A stretch of 64,000 nucleotides of DNA from Thiocystis violacea (GTDB lineage: Bacteria > Pseudomonadota > Gammaproteobacteria > Chromatiales > Chromatiaceae). Below are positions 34,070 to 43,380 of the stretch, piece by piece (position 1 is the stretch's first letter; every line of letters starts with the position of its first letter). The translations under genes and the position numbers were made by a program. Under the pieces are notes generated by a model. The model did not search any database, was not told the DNA's origin, and worked only from the letters and a program-made list of their open reading frames with translations. Location of the stretch: NCBI RefSeq assembly GCF_016583575.1, contig NZ_NRRG01000015.1, positions 29,113 to 93,112 of the forward strand, given 5' to 3'.

Positions 34070-35332
34070 GTGAAAGTCCTTCAGGCCAACAAGTTCTTCT
34101 TCCGAAACGGCGGCTCCGAGGCCGTGATGTTTCAGGAGAAGGCGTTTTTGCTCAAGACGGGCATCGAGGTCATCGACTTCTCGATGCGGGATCCCCGCAA
34201 TTCGCCCAGCGACTACAGCGACGACTTCGTCAGCTACCAATCCTACGAGGGCGCGACCGGGGCCGGAGCGCGTATCCGTTCGGCCCTGAAGCTGATTCAT
34301 TCCCCCGAGGCGGTGCGCAACATCGGCCGGCTGATCGATCGGACCCGACCCGATATCGTCCACGCCCACAACATCTACCATCAATTGACCCCATCGATCA
34401 TCGGGGCCGCCAAGCGACGCGGTATCCCGGTGGTGCTAACCCTGCACGACTACAAACCCGTGTGCCCGGTCTATACAAGATTGCGCCAGGGCCAGGTCTG
34501 CTCGGACTGTCTCGGCGGCCGCTTCTCGAATGTCGTCCGGCACCGCTGCGCGGATGGGTCGCTCGGCAAGAGCGCCCTGCTCTACGCCGAGGCCTGGTTT
34601 CAGCGTCTGATCGGAAGCTACGAGCAGGTCGACCGGCTGATCGCGCCCAGCGCCTTCATGCACCGATCCGTGACCGCGCATCGCTTCGCGCCGAGCCAGG
34701 TCGAGGTCATTCACAACGGCATCGATTGCGACGCGCCGCCGGAGGCCAGCGAGGATGACGGCTATGCCCTCTATCTGGGGCGACTCTCGCACGAAAAGGG
34801 CATCGAAACCCTGCTCGCGTCGCACGCCGGGATCGCGGACGAGGTCGATCTCGCCATCGCGGGCACGGGGCCGCTGGAAGAAGACATCCGCGCGCGTTAT
34901 CCGAAGGCCCGCTTTCTCGGACATCTGACGGGCGACGCCTTGCGCGAGACCATTCGCCGGGCCTCGCTGATCGTCGTCCCCTCGGAGTGGTTGGAGAACT
35001 GTCCGATGTCGGTCCTGGAGGCCATGGCCCTGGGCAAGCCGGTCGTGGCCAGCGACATCGGAGGCATTCCCGAACTGGTACTCGACGGCGAAACCGGACT
35101 CCTGTTCCAGCCCGGCGACCGGGTGGCGCTGCGCGACGCCCTGACCCGTCTGATGCGCGATCCAGACCTGCGCCATCGGCAAGGCCTCGCGGCGCGGCGA
35201 AGGGTGGAGGAACACTTCTCACTGAAACGACACAACAGCGCCCTGCTCCGTCTCTATCAGGGCCTGCTCAAGCCGGTTCACGCCCCGGATCTCCTTCACG
35301 CCTCACCTCAATTCTCGACTCCAGGGGAATAA
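34070..35332 (+). CDS. Glycosyltransferase family 4
   Basis: Retaining GT-B glycosyltransferase of 420 aa, cytoplasmic or peripheral to the inner membrane, adding a sugar to a lipid-linked exopolysaccharide repeat. The N terminus VKVLQANKFFFRNGGSEAVM is the usual GT4 opening; RPDIVHAHNIYHQLTPSI, a Cys cluster (CPVYTRLRQGQVCSDCLGGR) seen in one GT4 subgroup, and the C-terminal nucleotide-sugar site with PSEWLENCPMSVLEAM (the E-X7-E region) and ASDIGGIPELV are present. The start at GTG 34070 follows GGGAG. The next gene begins 5 nt after the stop, so these are co-transcribed. Sugar specificity cannot be read from sequence. Confidence 0.92.
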   Translation: MKVLQANKFFFRNGGSEAVMFQEKAFLLKTGIEVIDFSMRDPRNSPSDYSDDFVSYQSYEGATGAGARIRSALKLIHSPEAVRNIGRLIDRTRPDIVHAHNIYHQLTPSIIGAAKRRGIPVVLTLHDYKPVCPVYTRLRQGQVCSDCLGGRFSNVVRHRCADGSLGKSALLYAEAWFQRLIGSYEQVDRLIAPSAFMHRSVTAHRFAPSQVEVIHNGIDCDAPPEASEDDGYALYLGRLSHEKGIETLLASHAGIADEVDLAIAGTGPLEEDIRARYPKARFLGHLTGDALRETIRRASLIVVPSEWLENCPMSVLEAMALGKPVVASDIGGIPELVLDGETGLLFQPGDRVALRDALTRLMRDPDLRHRQGLAARRRVEEHFSLKRHNSALLRLYQGLLKPVHAPDLLHASPQFSTPGE

Positions 35333-35337
35333 CGACC

Positions 35338-36477
35338 ATGGATCTGACCGTCATCTCGACCTTCCGCTGCAATTCACGCTGCCAGATGTGCTACATCTGG
35401 AAGAACCCCACCGAACCCAAGGACGAGGTTTCGATAGAAACCCTGTCGAAACTCCCGGGCGGGTTCGACAACCTCAACCTGTCCGGTGGCGAGCCGACCC
35501 TGCGCAAGGACTTGCCCGAGCTGGTCGACGAGCTCTATCCCAAGGCCAGGATCATGGAGATCAGCTCGAACGGTCTGCACCCCGAGCGGCTGGTTCCCAT
35601 CATCAAGCGCTATCCCGACATCAAGGTCCGCTTCAGCGTGGAAGGCGACGAGGCGACCAGCAACGCGATCCGGGGCGAGAAGGACGGCTTCCAGACCAAG
35701 CTCGCCGGCATCCGCATGCTGCGCGAGGCGGGCGGTACCGATCTCGGATTCGCCATGGTGATCCAGGACGAAAATGCCGAGCAACTGGTCAAGGTCTATG
35801 AAATGGCCCGGCGGGAAGGCGTCGAGCTGGCCACCTCCACGCTCCACAACGCCTGGCAGTTCTACAAGAACGACAATTACTTCTACAACCGCACCAGGGT
35901 CGCCAAGGAGGTCGAGGCGCTCATTACCGCCATGCTGCGCACCAACAAGATCAAAAACTGGTTCCGCGCCTATCTGAATCTGGGTCTGATCGAGAAGATC
36001 CTCGGGCATGACCGTCTGATCCCCTGCACCGCCGGACGCGATTTCGCCTTCGTCGACCCCTGGTCCGATGTCTGGGCCTGCAATGTGCGCTCCGACCTGC
36101 CGCTCGGGAATCTGGCGCGTCAGGGTTGGGACGAGATCATGAACAGCGACCAGACACGCGCCTCGCTGAAGAAGGTCGACGCCTGCACCCAGAACTGCTG
36201 GATGGTCACCACGGCACGCACCGCCATGCGCTCGCGCCTGGCTCCGCAACTGCCGAAGTTCTCGCCCCTGGCCTGGGTGGTCATGAACAAGCTGCGCGTC
36301 TCGCTCGGCAAGAACGTGGATTTCGCCGCCTACATCAACTACCGCGAGGTGAAGGAAAGCCCGCTGGTCCCGCGCAAGTCATTCCTGGGTCAGAAGGTGA
36401 AGAACGAGATCGTCGTCCAGCGCGGACTGGTGACGCCCGCCCAGCATTACCCACTGGCTGAATTCGTGAATCGCTAG
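35338..36477 (+). CDS. Radical SAM protein with SPASM-like C terminus in exopolysaccharide locus
   Basis: 379 aa. The cluster-binding motif is very close to the N terminus: STFRCNSRCQMCYIWKNP (CxxxCxxC), followed by LNLSGGEPTLRKDLPELV. The C-terminal half holds further cysteines in the SPASM/twitch pattern: IPCTAGRDF, VWACNVRSDLPLGNLARQG and DACTQNCW, so at least one auxiliary iron-sulfur cluster is likely. ATG 35338 with AGGGGA 10 nt upstream. It lies between two glycosyltransferase genes, 5 nt after the first, which points to a role in making or modifying a sugar or another component of the polymer rather than peptide maturation; no precursor peptide gene is visible. The exact reaction is unknown. 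Confidence 0.88.
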   Translation: MDLTVISTFRCNSRCQMCYIWKNPTEPKDEVSIETLSKLPGGFDNLNLSGGEPTLRKDLPELVDELYPKARIMEISSNGLHPERLVPIIKRYPDIKVRFSVEGDEATSNAIRGEKDGFQTKLAGIRMLREAGGTDLGFAMVIQDENAEQLVKVYEMARREGVELATSTLHNAWQFYKNDNYFYNRTRVAKEVEALITAMLRTNKIKNWFRAYLNLGLIEKILGHDRLIPCTAGRDFAFVDPWSDVWACNVRSDLPLGNLARQGWDEIMNSDQTRASLKKVDACTQNCWMVTTARTAMRSRLAPQLPKFSPLAWVVMNKLRVSLGKNVDFAAYINYREVKESPLVPRKSFLGQKVKNEIVVQRGLVTPAQHYPLAEFVNR

Positions 36478-36547
36478 CGCCCCTGGCGCGGGATGGAAGA
36501 CCGCCCGGTCTTCCGAGACGAGTAACGAACTGGACAGGAGCGTGGAC

Positions 36548-37696
36548 ATGCACATCATGGTACTCGGCTTGCGCGGCTTCCCTGGCATTCAGGGCGGCGT
36601 CGAAACCCACGCGGAGCATCTCTATCCGAGATTGCGCGACATGGGCTGTGACATAGAGGTCTTGGTCCGCTCCCCCTACTGGAGCAAGCGCACCAACCAG
36701 GGCCTGCCCGGAATTCGCTTCACTCGCCTCTGGTGCCCCGGCTCGACGGGGGCCGAGGCCCTCATCCACTCCTTTCTGGGGGCGCTCTACGCCGGCTGGC
36801 GACGCCCGGATGTCCTGCACATCCACGCCATCGGTCCCTCGCTATTTGCGCCCCTGGCCAAGCTGATGGGTTTGAAGGTGGTGGTCACCCACCACGGACC
36901 GGACTACGACCGCGAGAAATGGAGCCCCGCGGCGAAAGGCCTCCTGCGGCTGGGCGAGCGTCTGGGCATCCAGTACTCGGATACGCGGATCGTCATCTCC
37001 AACGTGATCCGGGATCTGGTGCGTCGCAAATACGCCCGTGACTCCTTCCGCATCCCCAATGGCGTCGAGATCCCGGGCGCCTTCGAGCCTAGCGGCACGC
37101 TCGGGCGCTACGGCCTGACGGCGGAGCGTTACGTGCTCACGGTCAGCCGAATGGTGCCCGAGAAGCGTCACCTGGATCTGATCGCGGCCTTCGGGCAGGC
37201 GCGACTCCAGGGTTGGAAGCTGGTGCTGGTCGGTGATCTGGGCGCCGATGACACCTACGTCCGACGGGTCGTGGCGGCGGCCGGACAATCCCCGGACGTG
37301 GTGCTGACCGGCTTCCAGACCGGGGACGCCCTGTCCGAGATCTATGCCAATGCCGGGATCTTCGCCCTCCCCTCGACCCATGAAGGCTTGCCCATCGCCC
37401 TGCTGGAGGCCCTCAGTCACGGCCTGCCCTCGATCGCGAGCGACATCCCGGCCAATCTGGAGGTCGGACTCCCGCCCGAGCAGTATTTCCGCGTCGGCGA
37501 CACCCAGGATCTGGCCGACTGTCTGCGCCGCGCCGCCAACCGCGAGCGACCGGCCGACGACCGTGTCCGTCTTCAGGACTGGATCAGGAGGGAATACGAC
37601 TGGCGCTCGATCGCGTGCGCCACCCTGGGCGTCTACAAACGTGTCGGGCAGAACGGCTGGGGCGAGCGGATCCGCATGGCTTGGCTACCGGAGTGA
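36548..37696 (+). CDS. Glycosyltransferase family 4 with DUF1972 N-terminal domain
   Basis: 382 aa. The opening HIMVLGLRGFPGIQGGVETH is diagnostic for DUF1972-type GT4 enzymes, often rhamnosyl- or other transferases of exopolysaccharide assembly. VVVTHHGPDYDREKW follows, and the C-terminal GT-B lobe has VSRMVPEKRHLDLIAAF and LPSTHEGLPIALLEALSHGL (E-X7-E). ATG 36548 has AGGAG 7 nt before it, better than the in-frame GTG two codons upstream. The outer-membrane barrel gene begins 2 nt after its stop, so translation is coupled. Substrate unknown. Confidence 0.92.
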   Translation: MHIMVLGLRGFPGIQGGVETHAEHLYPRLRDMGCDIEVLVRSPYWSKRTNQGLPGIRFTRLWCPGSTGAEALIHSFLGALYAGWRRPDVLHIHAIGPSLFAPLAKLMGLKVVVTHHGPDYDREKWSPAAKGLLRLGERLGIQYSDTRIVISNVIRDLVRRKYARDSFRIPNGVEIPGAFEPSGTLGRYGLTAERYVLTVSRMVPEKRHLDLIAAFGQARLQGWKLVLVGDLGADDTYVRRVVAAAGQSPDVVLTGFQTGDALSEIYANAGIFALPSTHEGLPIALLEALSHGLPSIASDIPANLEVGLPPEQYFRVGDTQDLADCLRRAANRERPADDRVRLQDWIRREYDWRSIACATLGVYKRVGQNGWGERIRMAWLPE

Positions 37697-37698
37697 CG

Positions 37699-38937
37699 AT
37701 GGCGAGGACACCTCAACGCCCGAGCAGCGCGGATGGCCGGGAACCGCCCAGACCGAGGCGGCGGCTCGCCCCATTGGCGCTATCGCTGCTGGCCATGGCC
37801 ATGTGCCGACCCAGCGCGGCGGAGACGGAGGTGCCCAAGTGGGTCGAGACCCTGAAGGATCTGCATCCCCAGGCATCCGTGACGGCGACGACCGACTCCA
37901 ACCTCCTGCGCAATCCGGACGGCCTCGGCGATCGATCCGACCGCTACCTCACCCTCCAAGCCGGGTTCGACACGGAATTCAAATTCAGCCGCCAGCGCCT
38001 CCTACTCGACGCCAGCGTCTATCGCAACGACTACGAGCGCTTCAGCGAATTCAATCATGTCGGCGGTGACGCCAAAGTGCTCTGGAAGTGGGTTCTGGGA
38101 CGCCTGTGGGAGGGTGAGTTCGGCTATTCCTATGACCACAAACAGCGCGACTTCGCCAACGAGCTTCTGCCCTCCAACGACATGCTCTCGCGACATCGGT
38201 TACAGGCGAGCGCCAATCGCTGGCTGACGACCCGCTGGCGGCTGGGGGCGCGAATCGACTGGGCGGATGTGTCGTTCAGCGACTCCGAGGAACTGGACAA
38301 GACCATCCTGGGTTATGGCGCCAACCTCGATTATGTGAGCAAAGCCGGCAATACACTGAGCTTGCGCGCGACATACGCCTCGGCGGATTTCAAGAACCGC
38401 GACGATCGGGATTACGACGACCTCACCCTGGGACCTTCGGTCGATTGGAAATTGAGCGGCAAGACCCGGCTGAGCGCCAGCGCCGGCTACAAGGCCCGCC
38501 GGCACGATGTCGCCGACGAACGCGATTTCGACGGCTTCGTCGGGCGCGTCTCGGCCACCTGGAAACCCACGGGAAAGAGCAGTCTCAAGGCCACGGCCTG
38601 GCGCGATATCAGCAACCTGGATGATGAAATCGCCGACTATGCCGTGATCGAGGGCATCAGCCTGGAGCCCAGATGGCAATTCATGCCGAAAACCAGTCTG
38701 CGCGGCCTGGCTAGCTATGAAAATCGGGCCTTCGATGGCGGGCAGGACGATGAGCTGGGGTTCGAGACCGGGGATCGCCGGGACCGGGTCCGCGTCCTGG
38801 AACTCGGGCTCGATTGGGAACCACGCCGATATCTTGAGTTGGGACTCAGCTTCCGGGACGAATCGCGCGAGTCGAACCGGGCGCTGAGGGAATACGATTC
38901 CCAGTCCCTATGGCTGACCGTGAGCGCGGGGTTCTAG
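37699..38937 (+). CDS. Outer-membrane beta-barrel protein of the exopolysaccharide locus (BBP2/EpsL-like)
   Basis: 412 aa. An N-terminal arginine-rich stretch is followed by LAPLALSLLAMAMCRPSAAE, a signal peptide probably cut after SAA. The mature part alternates polar and apolar residues with aromatic girdles and repeated Asp/Arg turns (LSLRATYASADFKNRDDRDY, RLSASAGYKARRHD), and ends VSAGF with a terminal Phe, all typical of an outer-membrane barrel. Its position after two glycosyltransferases and its size resemble the EpsL/BBP2 barrels thought to pass exopolysaccharide through the outer membrane. The family name is inference; barrel topology is the secure part. No PEP-CTERM exosortase gene is in the window. 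Confidence 0.78.
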   Translation: MARTPQRPSSADGREPPRPRRRLAPLALSLLAMAMCRPSAAETEVPKWVETLKDLHPQASVTATTDSNLLRNPDGLGDRSDRYLTLQAGFDTEFKFSRQRLLLDASVYRNDYERFSEFNHVGGDAKVLWKWVLGRLWEGEFGYSYDHKQRDFANELLPSNDMLSRHRLQASANRWLTTRWRLGARIDWADVSFSDSEELDKTILGYGANLDYVSKAGNTLSLRATYASADFKNRDDRDYDDLTLGPSVDWKLSGKTRLSASAGYKARRHDVADERDFDGFVGRVSATWKPTGKSSLKATAWRDISNLDDEIADYAVIEGISLEPRWQFMPKTSLRGLASYENRAFDGGQDDELGFETGDRRDRVRVLELGLDWEPRRYLELGLSFRDESRESNRALREYDSQSLWLTVSAGF

Positions 38938-39009
38938 GATTTCCCGATGAGGAAGCACCCACCCCGTCACCAGGCAAAGGAACGGCGAGTCGCCACCGAG
39001 GCATGTCCA

Positions 39010-39187
39010 GGCAACTCTGTACTCGTGATCCGCCCGGTCATAGACAGGATTAACAGGATTTCGCAGGATTGACAGGATTTATAAGGCTCTAAGACTCTAT
39101 TTTTAATCCTGTAAATCTTGATGAATCCTGTTAATCCTGTTCATTTCCGGACCTTTCGGCCAGGTACGGACTTTCCTGGAACCCGCC
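39010..39187 (+). repeat. AATCCTGT-rich dispersed element, copy R2
   Basis: CATAGACAGGATTAACAGG, then CGCAGGATTGACAGGATT, a central ATAAGGCTCTAAGACTC and the mirror-image AATCCTGT units, ending in a TTTCCGGA stretch. About 80% identical in layout to 50389-50577. It lies between the convergent barrel gene and zinc-finger gene. Confidence 0.85.
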
Positions 39188-39194
39188 TCGATCC

Positions 39195-39395
39195 TCAATC
39201 GTCGACCAGCCGGTATCTGGCCCCGCAGTATGGACAGACCGACTCCTGGTCCGCCTCGTCCTCGATCGGCAGATAAACCCTCGGATGCATGTTCCAGACC
39301 GGGGCGCCCGGCATTGGACATGAGAGCGGCAGATCCTTGGTGGTGACCTGGATGGTTGGCATTTCCGAGGTCGTCGCGGCGGCTGTGTTCGACAT
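39195..39395 (-). CDS. CHCC zinc-finger domain protein
   Basis: Small protein of 66 aa with the zf-CHCC pattern related to the NDUFS6 zinc-binding domain: CPMPGAPVWNMHPRVYLPIE supplies Cys and His, and CPYCGARYRLVD the final Cys pair. Function unknown; it probably binds one zinc. It follows ilvE on the same strand, a conserved neighbourhood (glnE-ilvE-zinc finger) in gammaproteobacteria, which supports it being real. I chose the ATG at 39395 (MSNTAAATTSEMPTIQ); an ATG at 39413 would add six residues and cannot be excluded. Confidence 0.85.
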   Translation of the reverse strand: MSNTAAATTSEMPTIQVTTKDLPLSCPMPGAPVWNMHPRVYLPIEDEADQESVCPYCGARYRLVDD

Positions 39396-39477
39396 GGATG
39401 GATACTCACTCATCGAGATCGGGAGGTTGGGATCCGTCGGGAAGCCCCGCCGGATCCCGCGTGGCGCCCCGGCTGGC

Positions 39478-40401
39478 TCACGCCAGCGTAAGCCACTCCG
39501 GGTGCTGGTCGCGCCGGCCATGCACCTGGTCGAAGTAGAGTGTCTGCAAGCGTTCGGTGATGGGGCCGCGTGTTCCGGCGCCGATCGCGCGTCCGTCCAC
39601 CTCGCGAATGGGTGTCACCTCGGCCGCCGTGCCGGTGAAGAAGGCCTCGTCGGCGATATAGACCTCGTCGCGGGTGATGCGCTTCTCGACCACCTTGAGA
39701 CCAAGCTCTTCGCAGAGCGCCATCACGGTCCGGCGGGTGATGCCGTCGAGGGCGGAGGTCAGATCCGGGGTGTAAAGAACCCCATCGCGAACGATGAAGA
39801 TGTTCTCGCCACTGCCTTCCATCACGAAGCCGGAGGCATCGAGCAGCAAAGCCTCGTCGTAGCCGTCGCGCAGCGCCTCCTGCAGCGCCATCATGGAATT
39901 CATGTAGTTGCCGTTGGCCTTGGCCCGGCACATGGTGGTATTCACATGATGACGGGTGAAGGAGGACACCTTGATGCGGATGCCGTTGCGCATGTTGTCC
40001 TCGCCCAGATAGGCACCCCAGGACCAGGCGGCGACCATGCCATGGACTTTCAGGTTGTCCGCGCGCAGCCCCATCCCCTCGGAGCCATAGAAGCACATGG
40101 GACGGATGTAGGCCGAATCCAGCCCGTTTTCGCGCACCACGTCGCGCTGAGCCTGGTTGAGGGTCGCGCGATCCCAGGGCATGGCCATGCCGAGAATATG
40201 GGCGGAATTGAACAGCCGGTTGGTGTGCTCCTCCAGGCGGAAAATGGCCGCGCCCCTGGACGTCTTGTAAGCCCGGACGCCCTCGAAGACCCCCATGCCG
40301 TAATGCAGGGTGTGGGTCAGTACGTGAATCCTAGCCTCGCGCCAAGGCACCATTTCCCCGTCCAGCCAGATCAGGCCGTCACGGTCCGCCATCGTCGTCA
40401 T
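39478..40401 (-). CDS. ilvE: Branched-chain amino acid aminotransferase IlvE
   Basis: PLP enzyme of 307 aa that carries out the last step of valine, leucine and isoleucine synthesis by transamination with glutamate. DGLIWLDGEMVPWREARIHV opens the fold-type IV domain; HYGMGVFEGVRAY, the PLP lysine in CRAKANGNYMNS and the substrate motif GSGENIFIVRDGVLYTP are present, with ITRRTVMALCEELG later. ATG 40401 has GTGGAG 7 nt upstream and is chosen over an upstream in-frame start at 40443. It lies downstream of glnE and upstream of the zinc-finger gene, probably in one unit. Confidence 0.96.
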   Translation of the reverse strand: MTTMADRDGLIWLDGEMVPWREARIHVLTHTLHYGMGVFEGVRAYKTSRGAAIFRLEEHTNRLFNSAHILGMAMPWDRATLNQAQRDVVRENGLDSAYIRPMCFYGSEGMGLRADNLKVHGMVAAWSWGAYLGEDNMRNGIRIKVSSFTRHHVNTTMCRAKANGNYMNSMMALQEALRDGYDEALLLDASGFVMEGSGENIFIVRDGVLYTPDLTSALDGITRRTVMALCEELGLKVVEKRITRDEVYIADEAFFTGTAAEVTPIREVDGRAIGAGTRGPITERLQTLYFDQVHGRRDQHPEWLTLA

Positions 40402-40515
40402 GTCGCAACTCCACTTGACTTGACTCGGGACCATCGATCCCAAGCTCGATATGAATCCAGAACACCCGCGCCGCTCTAATCCTTAAGGTATCGGAGTCGC
40501 GCGCTCCCGAGCCCA

Positions 40516-43380
40516 TCAGTCTTCCATCAATCCACGCCAGAGTTCCCGGACCCGTTCGCGCTCGGGCAAGAGTTCGTCATCCGGGATGGTCTTGGGCTGC
40601 TCCTGCAAGGCGCCGCGGTGATAGGCCGCGCGCAGGGACTTGTAGGTCTCGGTCAGATCCTGAGCGGCCTGCCCCGGCAGCAGATCGAGCCGTGCCAGGG
40701 TTTCGAGCAAGCGCACGTTATCGGTCCAGTCCGTCAGTTCCGGATGGGCCGCCGCCCAGCGCAGGACAGCGTATTGAACCATAAACTCGATATCCGCAAT
40801 ACCGCCCGCGCCCTGCTTGAGATCGAAACAGCCGTCGCGGGTCTTGTCCAGGCTCTCGCGCATCCTGGCGCGCATCTCGCGCACCTGAGCCCGCAGGGTC
40901 TCGGGATCGCGCTCGCGCTGGAGAATCGCTCGCCGCGCCTCCTGGAAGCTCCGCGCCAGTCCAGGGTCGCCGGCGACCGGGCGGGCGCGCACCAGGGCTT
41001 GATGCTCCCAGGTCCAGGCATCGCGCTCCTGATAGGTGGTGAAGGAGGTCAGCGAACGCGCCAGCAGGCCCTTGCCGCCATCCGGGCGCAGCCGCATGTC
41101 GACCTCGTAGAGAATTCCCGAGGGGGTCCGGGTGGTCATCATATGAATGATCCGCTGACCGAGCCGGGCGTAGAACTGCTCGTTGCTGATCTCCTTGGGA
41201 CCGGCGGTCATGGCGGTGACGCTCTCGCTGCCATGGACGAAAACCAGATCCAGGTCGGAGCCATAGCCAAGCTCGATCCCGCCCAGCTTGCCGTAGCCCA
41301 GGATCAGGAATCCCGTCTCCGAACCCTGGATCGCGGTCGGGCGCCCATGACGCGAGAGCAGATGCTCGAAGGCCAGCCGCAGCACGCGAGCCACCGAGAC
41401 CTCGGCGATTTCGGTCAGATAGTCGCTGACCACCATCAGCGGGATGACCTCGGTCAGATCCGCCGCCGCCACCCGTAACCGATTGCCCTGCGCGAACTGG
41501 TGGAGGCGTTCCATCTGCTGCTCCAGGTCATCGGCGTCCACATGGGCCAGCAAGGCATCCAGCTCAGCCTCCAGATCCTCCCGGCGCAGCGGCGCGTAGA
41601 GCCGGCGCGGATCGATCAGTTCGTCGAGCAACAGCGGATGACGACCGATCTGGTCCGTGAACCAGGGACTCAGGCTGGCCAGTCGCGCCAGATGGGAGAG
41701 GATGACCGGATGCTCGATCAGCATGGCCAGATAGGCCGTGCGCCGCACGATGGCCTCCATCACGCGCAGCACCCGCTCCAGCGCCAGATCCGGACAGGGG
41801 CCTTCGGAGGCGATGCGCAGCACCTGGGGCATCACCTGTGCCAGGCGCTCCCGACCGCGCGTGCTGAGTCCCTTGCGCGCGCTGACGTCGCGGAACTGCT
41901 CGATGCGGATCCGCACCGCCTCGGGATCCGTGAACCCGGCCTCCTGCAAGAGTTCCACGTCATCGATCGCCTCGTGCCCGCCGCGCCAGAGCGTGAGCAG
42001 ACTGGACTCATGCGCCTCGGGCTCGGTCGCGGGCGCGGCGAAGACCGCGTCGAACTGCTCCTGCACCAGACCGCGATGGCGCTCCAGCTCGGTCGCGAAC
42101 GCGCACCAGTCGGGATAGCCCATGGAGCGCGCCAGACGTCGGCGTCCAAGCTCATCCTCCGGGAGCTTATGGGTCTGCTGATCGCGATGGGCCTGGAGCC
42201 GATTCTCGACCAGGCGCAGAAACTCGTAGGCCGCGTCGAGCCGGGCGATGGCCTCGGCCGGCATCAGTCCCTTGCGAGCCAGGAAGGCGAGAACCTCGCG
42301 GATCGGTCGAACCTGAAGGTCCGGATCGCGCCCGCCGCGCACCAGTTGGAACGCCTGACCGATGAACTCGATCTCGCGGATGCCGCCCGGACCCAGCTTG
42401 ATGTTGGCGTCCATCCCGCGACGGTAGAGTTCCTTGGCGATCATCCGCTTGAGATCGCGCAGCGACTCAAAGGCGCCGAAGTCCAGATAGCGGCGATAGA
42501 CGAAGGGCCGAAGCATCGCCATCAGGCCGGCCATGTCCTCGGCGTCACCGGCGACTGGCCGCGCCTTGATCATGGCGTAGCGCTCCCACTCGCGCGCCTG
42601 GGACTGGTAGTAGTCCTCCATCGCCTGGAAACTCATGGCCAGAGGGCCGACCTCGCCGAAGGGCCGCAGCCGGGTGTCGACGCGAAAGACGAAGCCGTCG
42701 ATCGTCGTGTTCGCCAACGCCTGAAGCAGACGCTGTCCGAGCCGCACGAAGAACTGCTCGTTCGTCAGCGAACGATGACCGCCCTCGACCGTGCCCGAAT
42801 GGGCAAAGGCCAGGATCAGATCGATGTCCGAGCTGAGATTCAGCTCGCGCGCGCCGAGCTTGCCCATGGCCAGCACGACCAGCCGCAGCGCCCGACCCTC
42901 CGGGTCGCGCGGGGTGCCGAATTCGGCGCGGGTCCAGGGTTCCAGAAGCGCCAGGGCGGCGCCGATGCAGACATCGGCCAGTTCGGAGAGATCCTCCAGG
43001 GTCTCGGGCAGAGGCGCCGCGCGGACGATGTCGCGCCAGATGATGCGCATCATCTCGCGGCGACGGAAGCGGCGCAGCGCCATCTGAAGCGCCGGTTCGT
43101 CGGCGACCCCGGCGAGCCTCGGCTCCAGCCGGCGGGCCAGATCGCCCGCCGCATAGGCACGACCGAGATCACCGCTCGCGATCAGATCGGCCAGATCGGC
43201 GGGATGGCGCGCGGCCGAGATGGCGACATATTCGCTCGCCTCCCAAACCGCCAGACGCGCCGGCTCGAACGCGGAATCGGTCGGGAGCGCGAGGTCCTGA
43301 GCGCTGGCCCAGTCGAGCCAGTCACGCCAATGGGACTCGATCGCCGGGTCCGGATGATCGTCCCCCAGGGGCCTGTTCAC
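40516..43380 (-). CDS. glnE: Bifunctional glutamine synthetase adenylyltransferase/deadenylase GlnE
   Basis: Cytoplasmic regulator of nitrogen assimilation that adds AMP to, or removes it from, glutamine synthetase in response to PII proteins. Length 954 aa, as expected. The two nucleotidyltransferase domains are visible: deadenylase half with MGKLGARELNLSSDIDLILA and adenylase half with YGKLGGIELGYGSDLDLVFV; the flanking RVDTRLRPFGEVGPLAMS and VDMRLRPDGGKGLLARS motifs are also duplicated. The start is GTG and overlaps the stop of the mutarotase gene (GTGA), so translation is coupled to that gene. All key Asp residues (SDIDL, SDLDL) are kept. Confidence 0.96.
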   Translation of the reverse strand: MNRPLGDDHPDPAIESHWRDWLDWASAQDLALPTDSAFEPARLAVWEASEYVAISAARHPADLADLIASGDLGRAYAAGDLARRLEPRLAGVADEPALQMALRRFRRREMMRIIWRDIVRAAPLPETLEDLSELADVCIGAALALLEPWTRAEFGTPRDPEGRALRLVVLAMGKLGARELNLSSDIDLILAFAHSGTVEGGHRSLTNEQFFVRLGQRLLQALANTTIDGFVFRVDTRLRPFGEVGPLAMSFQAMEDYYQSQAREWERYAMIKARPVAGDAEDMAGLMAMLRPFVYRRYLDFGAFESLRDLKRMIAKELYRRGMDANIKLGPGGIREIEFIGQAFQLVRGGRDPDLQVRPIREVLAFLARKGLMPAEAIARLDAAYEFLRLVENRLQAHRDQQTHKLPEDELGRRRLARSMGYPDWCAFATELERHRGLVQEQFDAVFAAPATEPEAHESSLLTLWRGGHEAIDDVELLQEAGFTDPEAVRIRIEQFRDVSARKGLSTRGRERLAQVMPQVLRIASEGPCPDLALERVLRVMEAIVRRTAYLAMLIEHPVILSHLARLASLSPWFTDQIGRHPLLLDELIDPRRLYAPLRREDLEAELDALLAHVDADDLEQQMERLHQFAQGNRLRVAAADLTEVIPLMVVSDYLTEIAEVSVARVLRLAFEHLLSRHGRPTAIQGSETGFLILGYGKLGGIELGYGSDLDLVFVHGSESVTAMTAGPKEISNEQFYARLGQRIIHMMTTRTPSGILYEVDMRLRPDGGKGLLARSLTSFTTYQERDAWTWEHQALVRARPVAGDPGLARSFQEARRAILQRERDPETLRAQVREMRARMRESLDKTRDGCFDLKQGAGGIADIEFMVQYAVLRWAAAHPELTDWTDNVRLLETLARLDLLPGQAAQDLTETYKSLRAAYHRGALQEQPKTIPDDELLPERERVRELWRGLMED

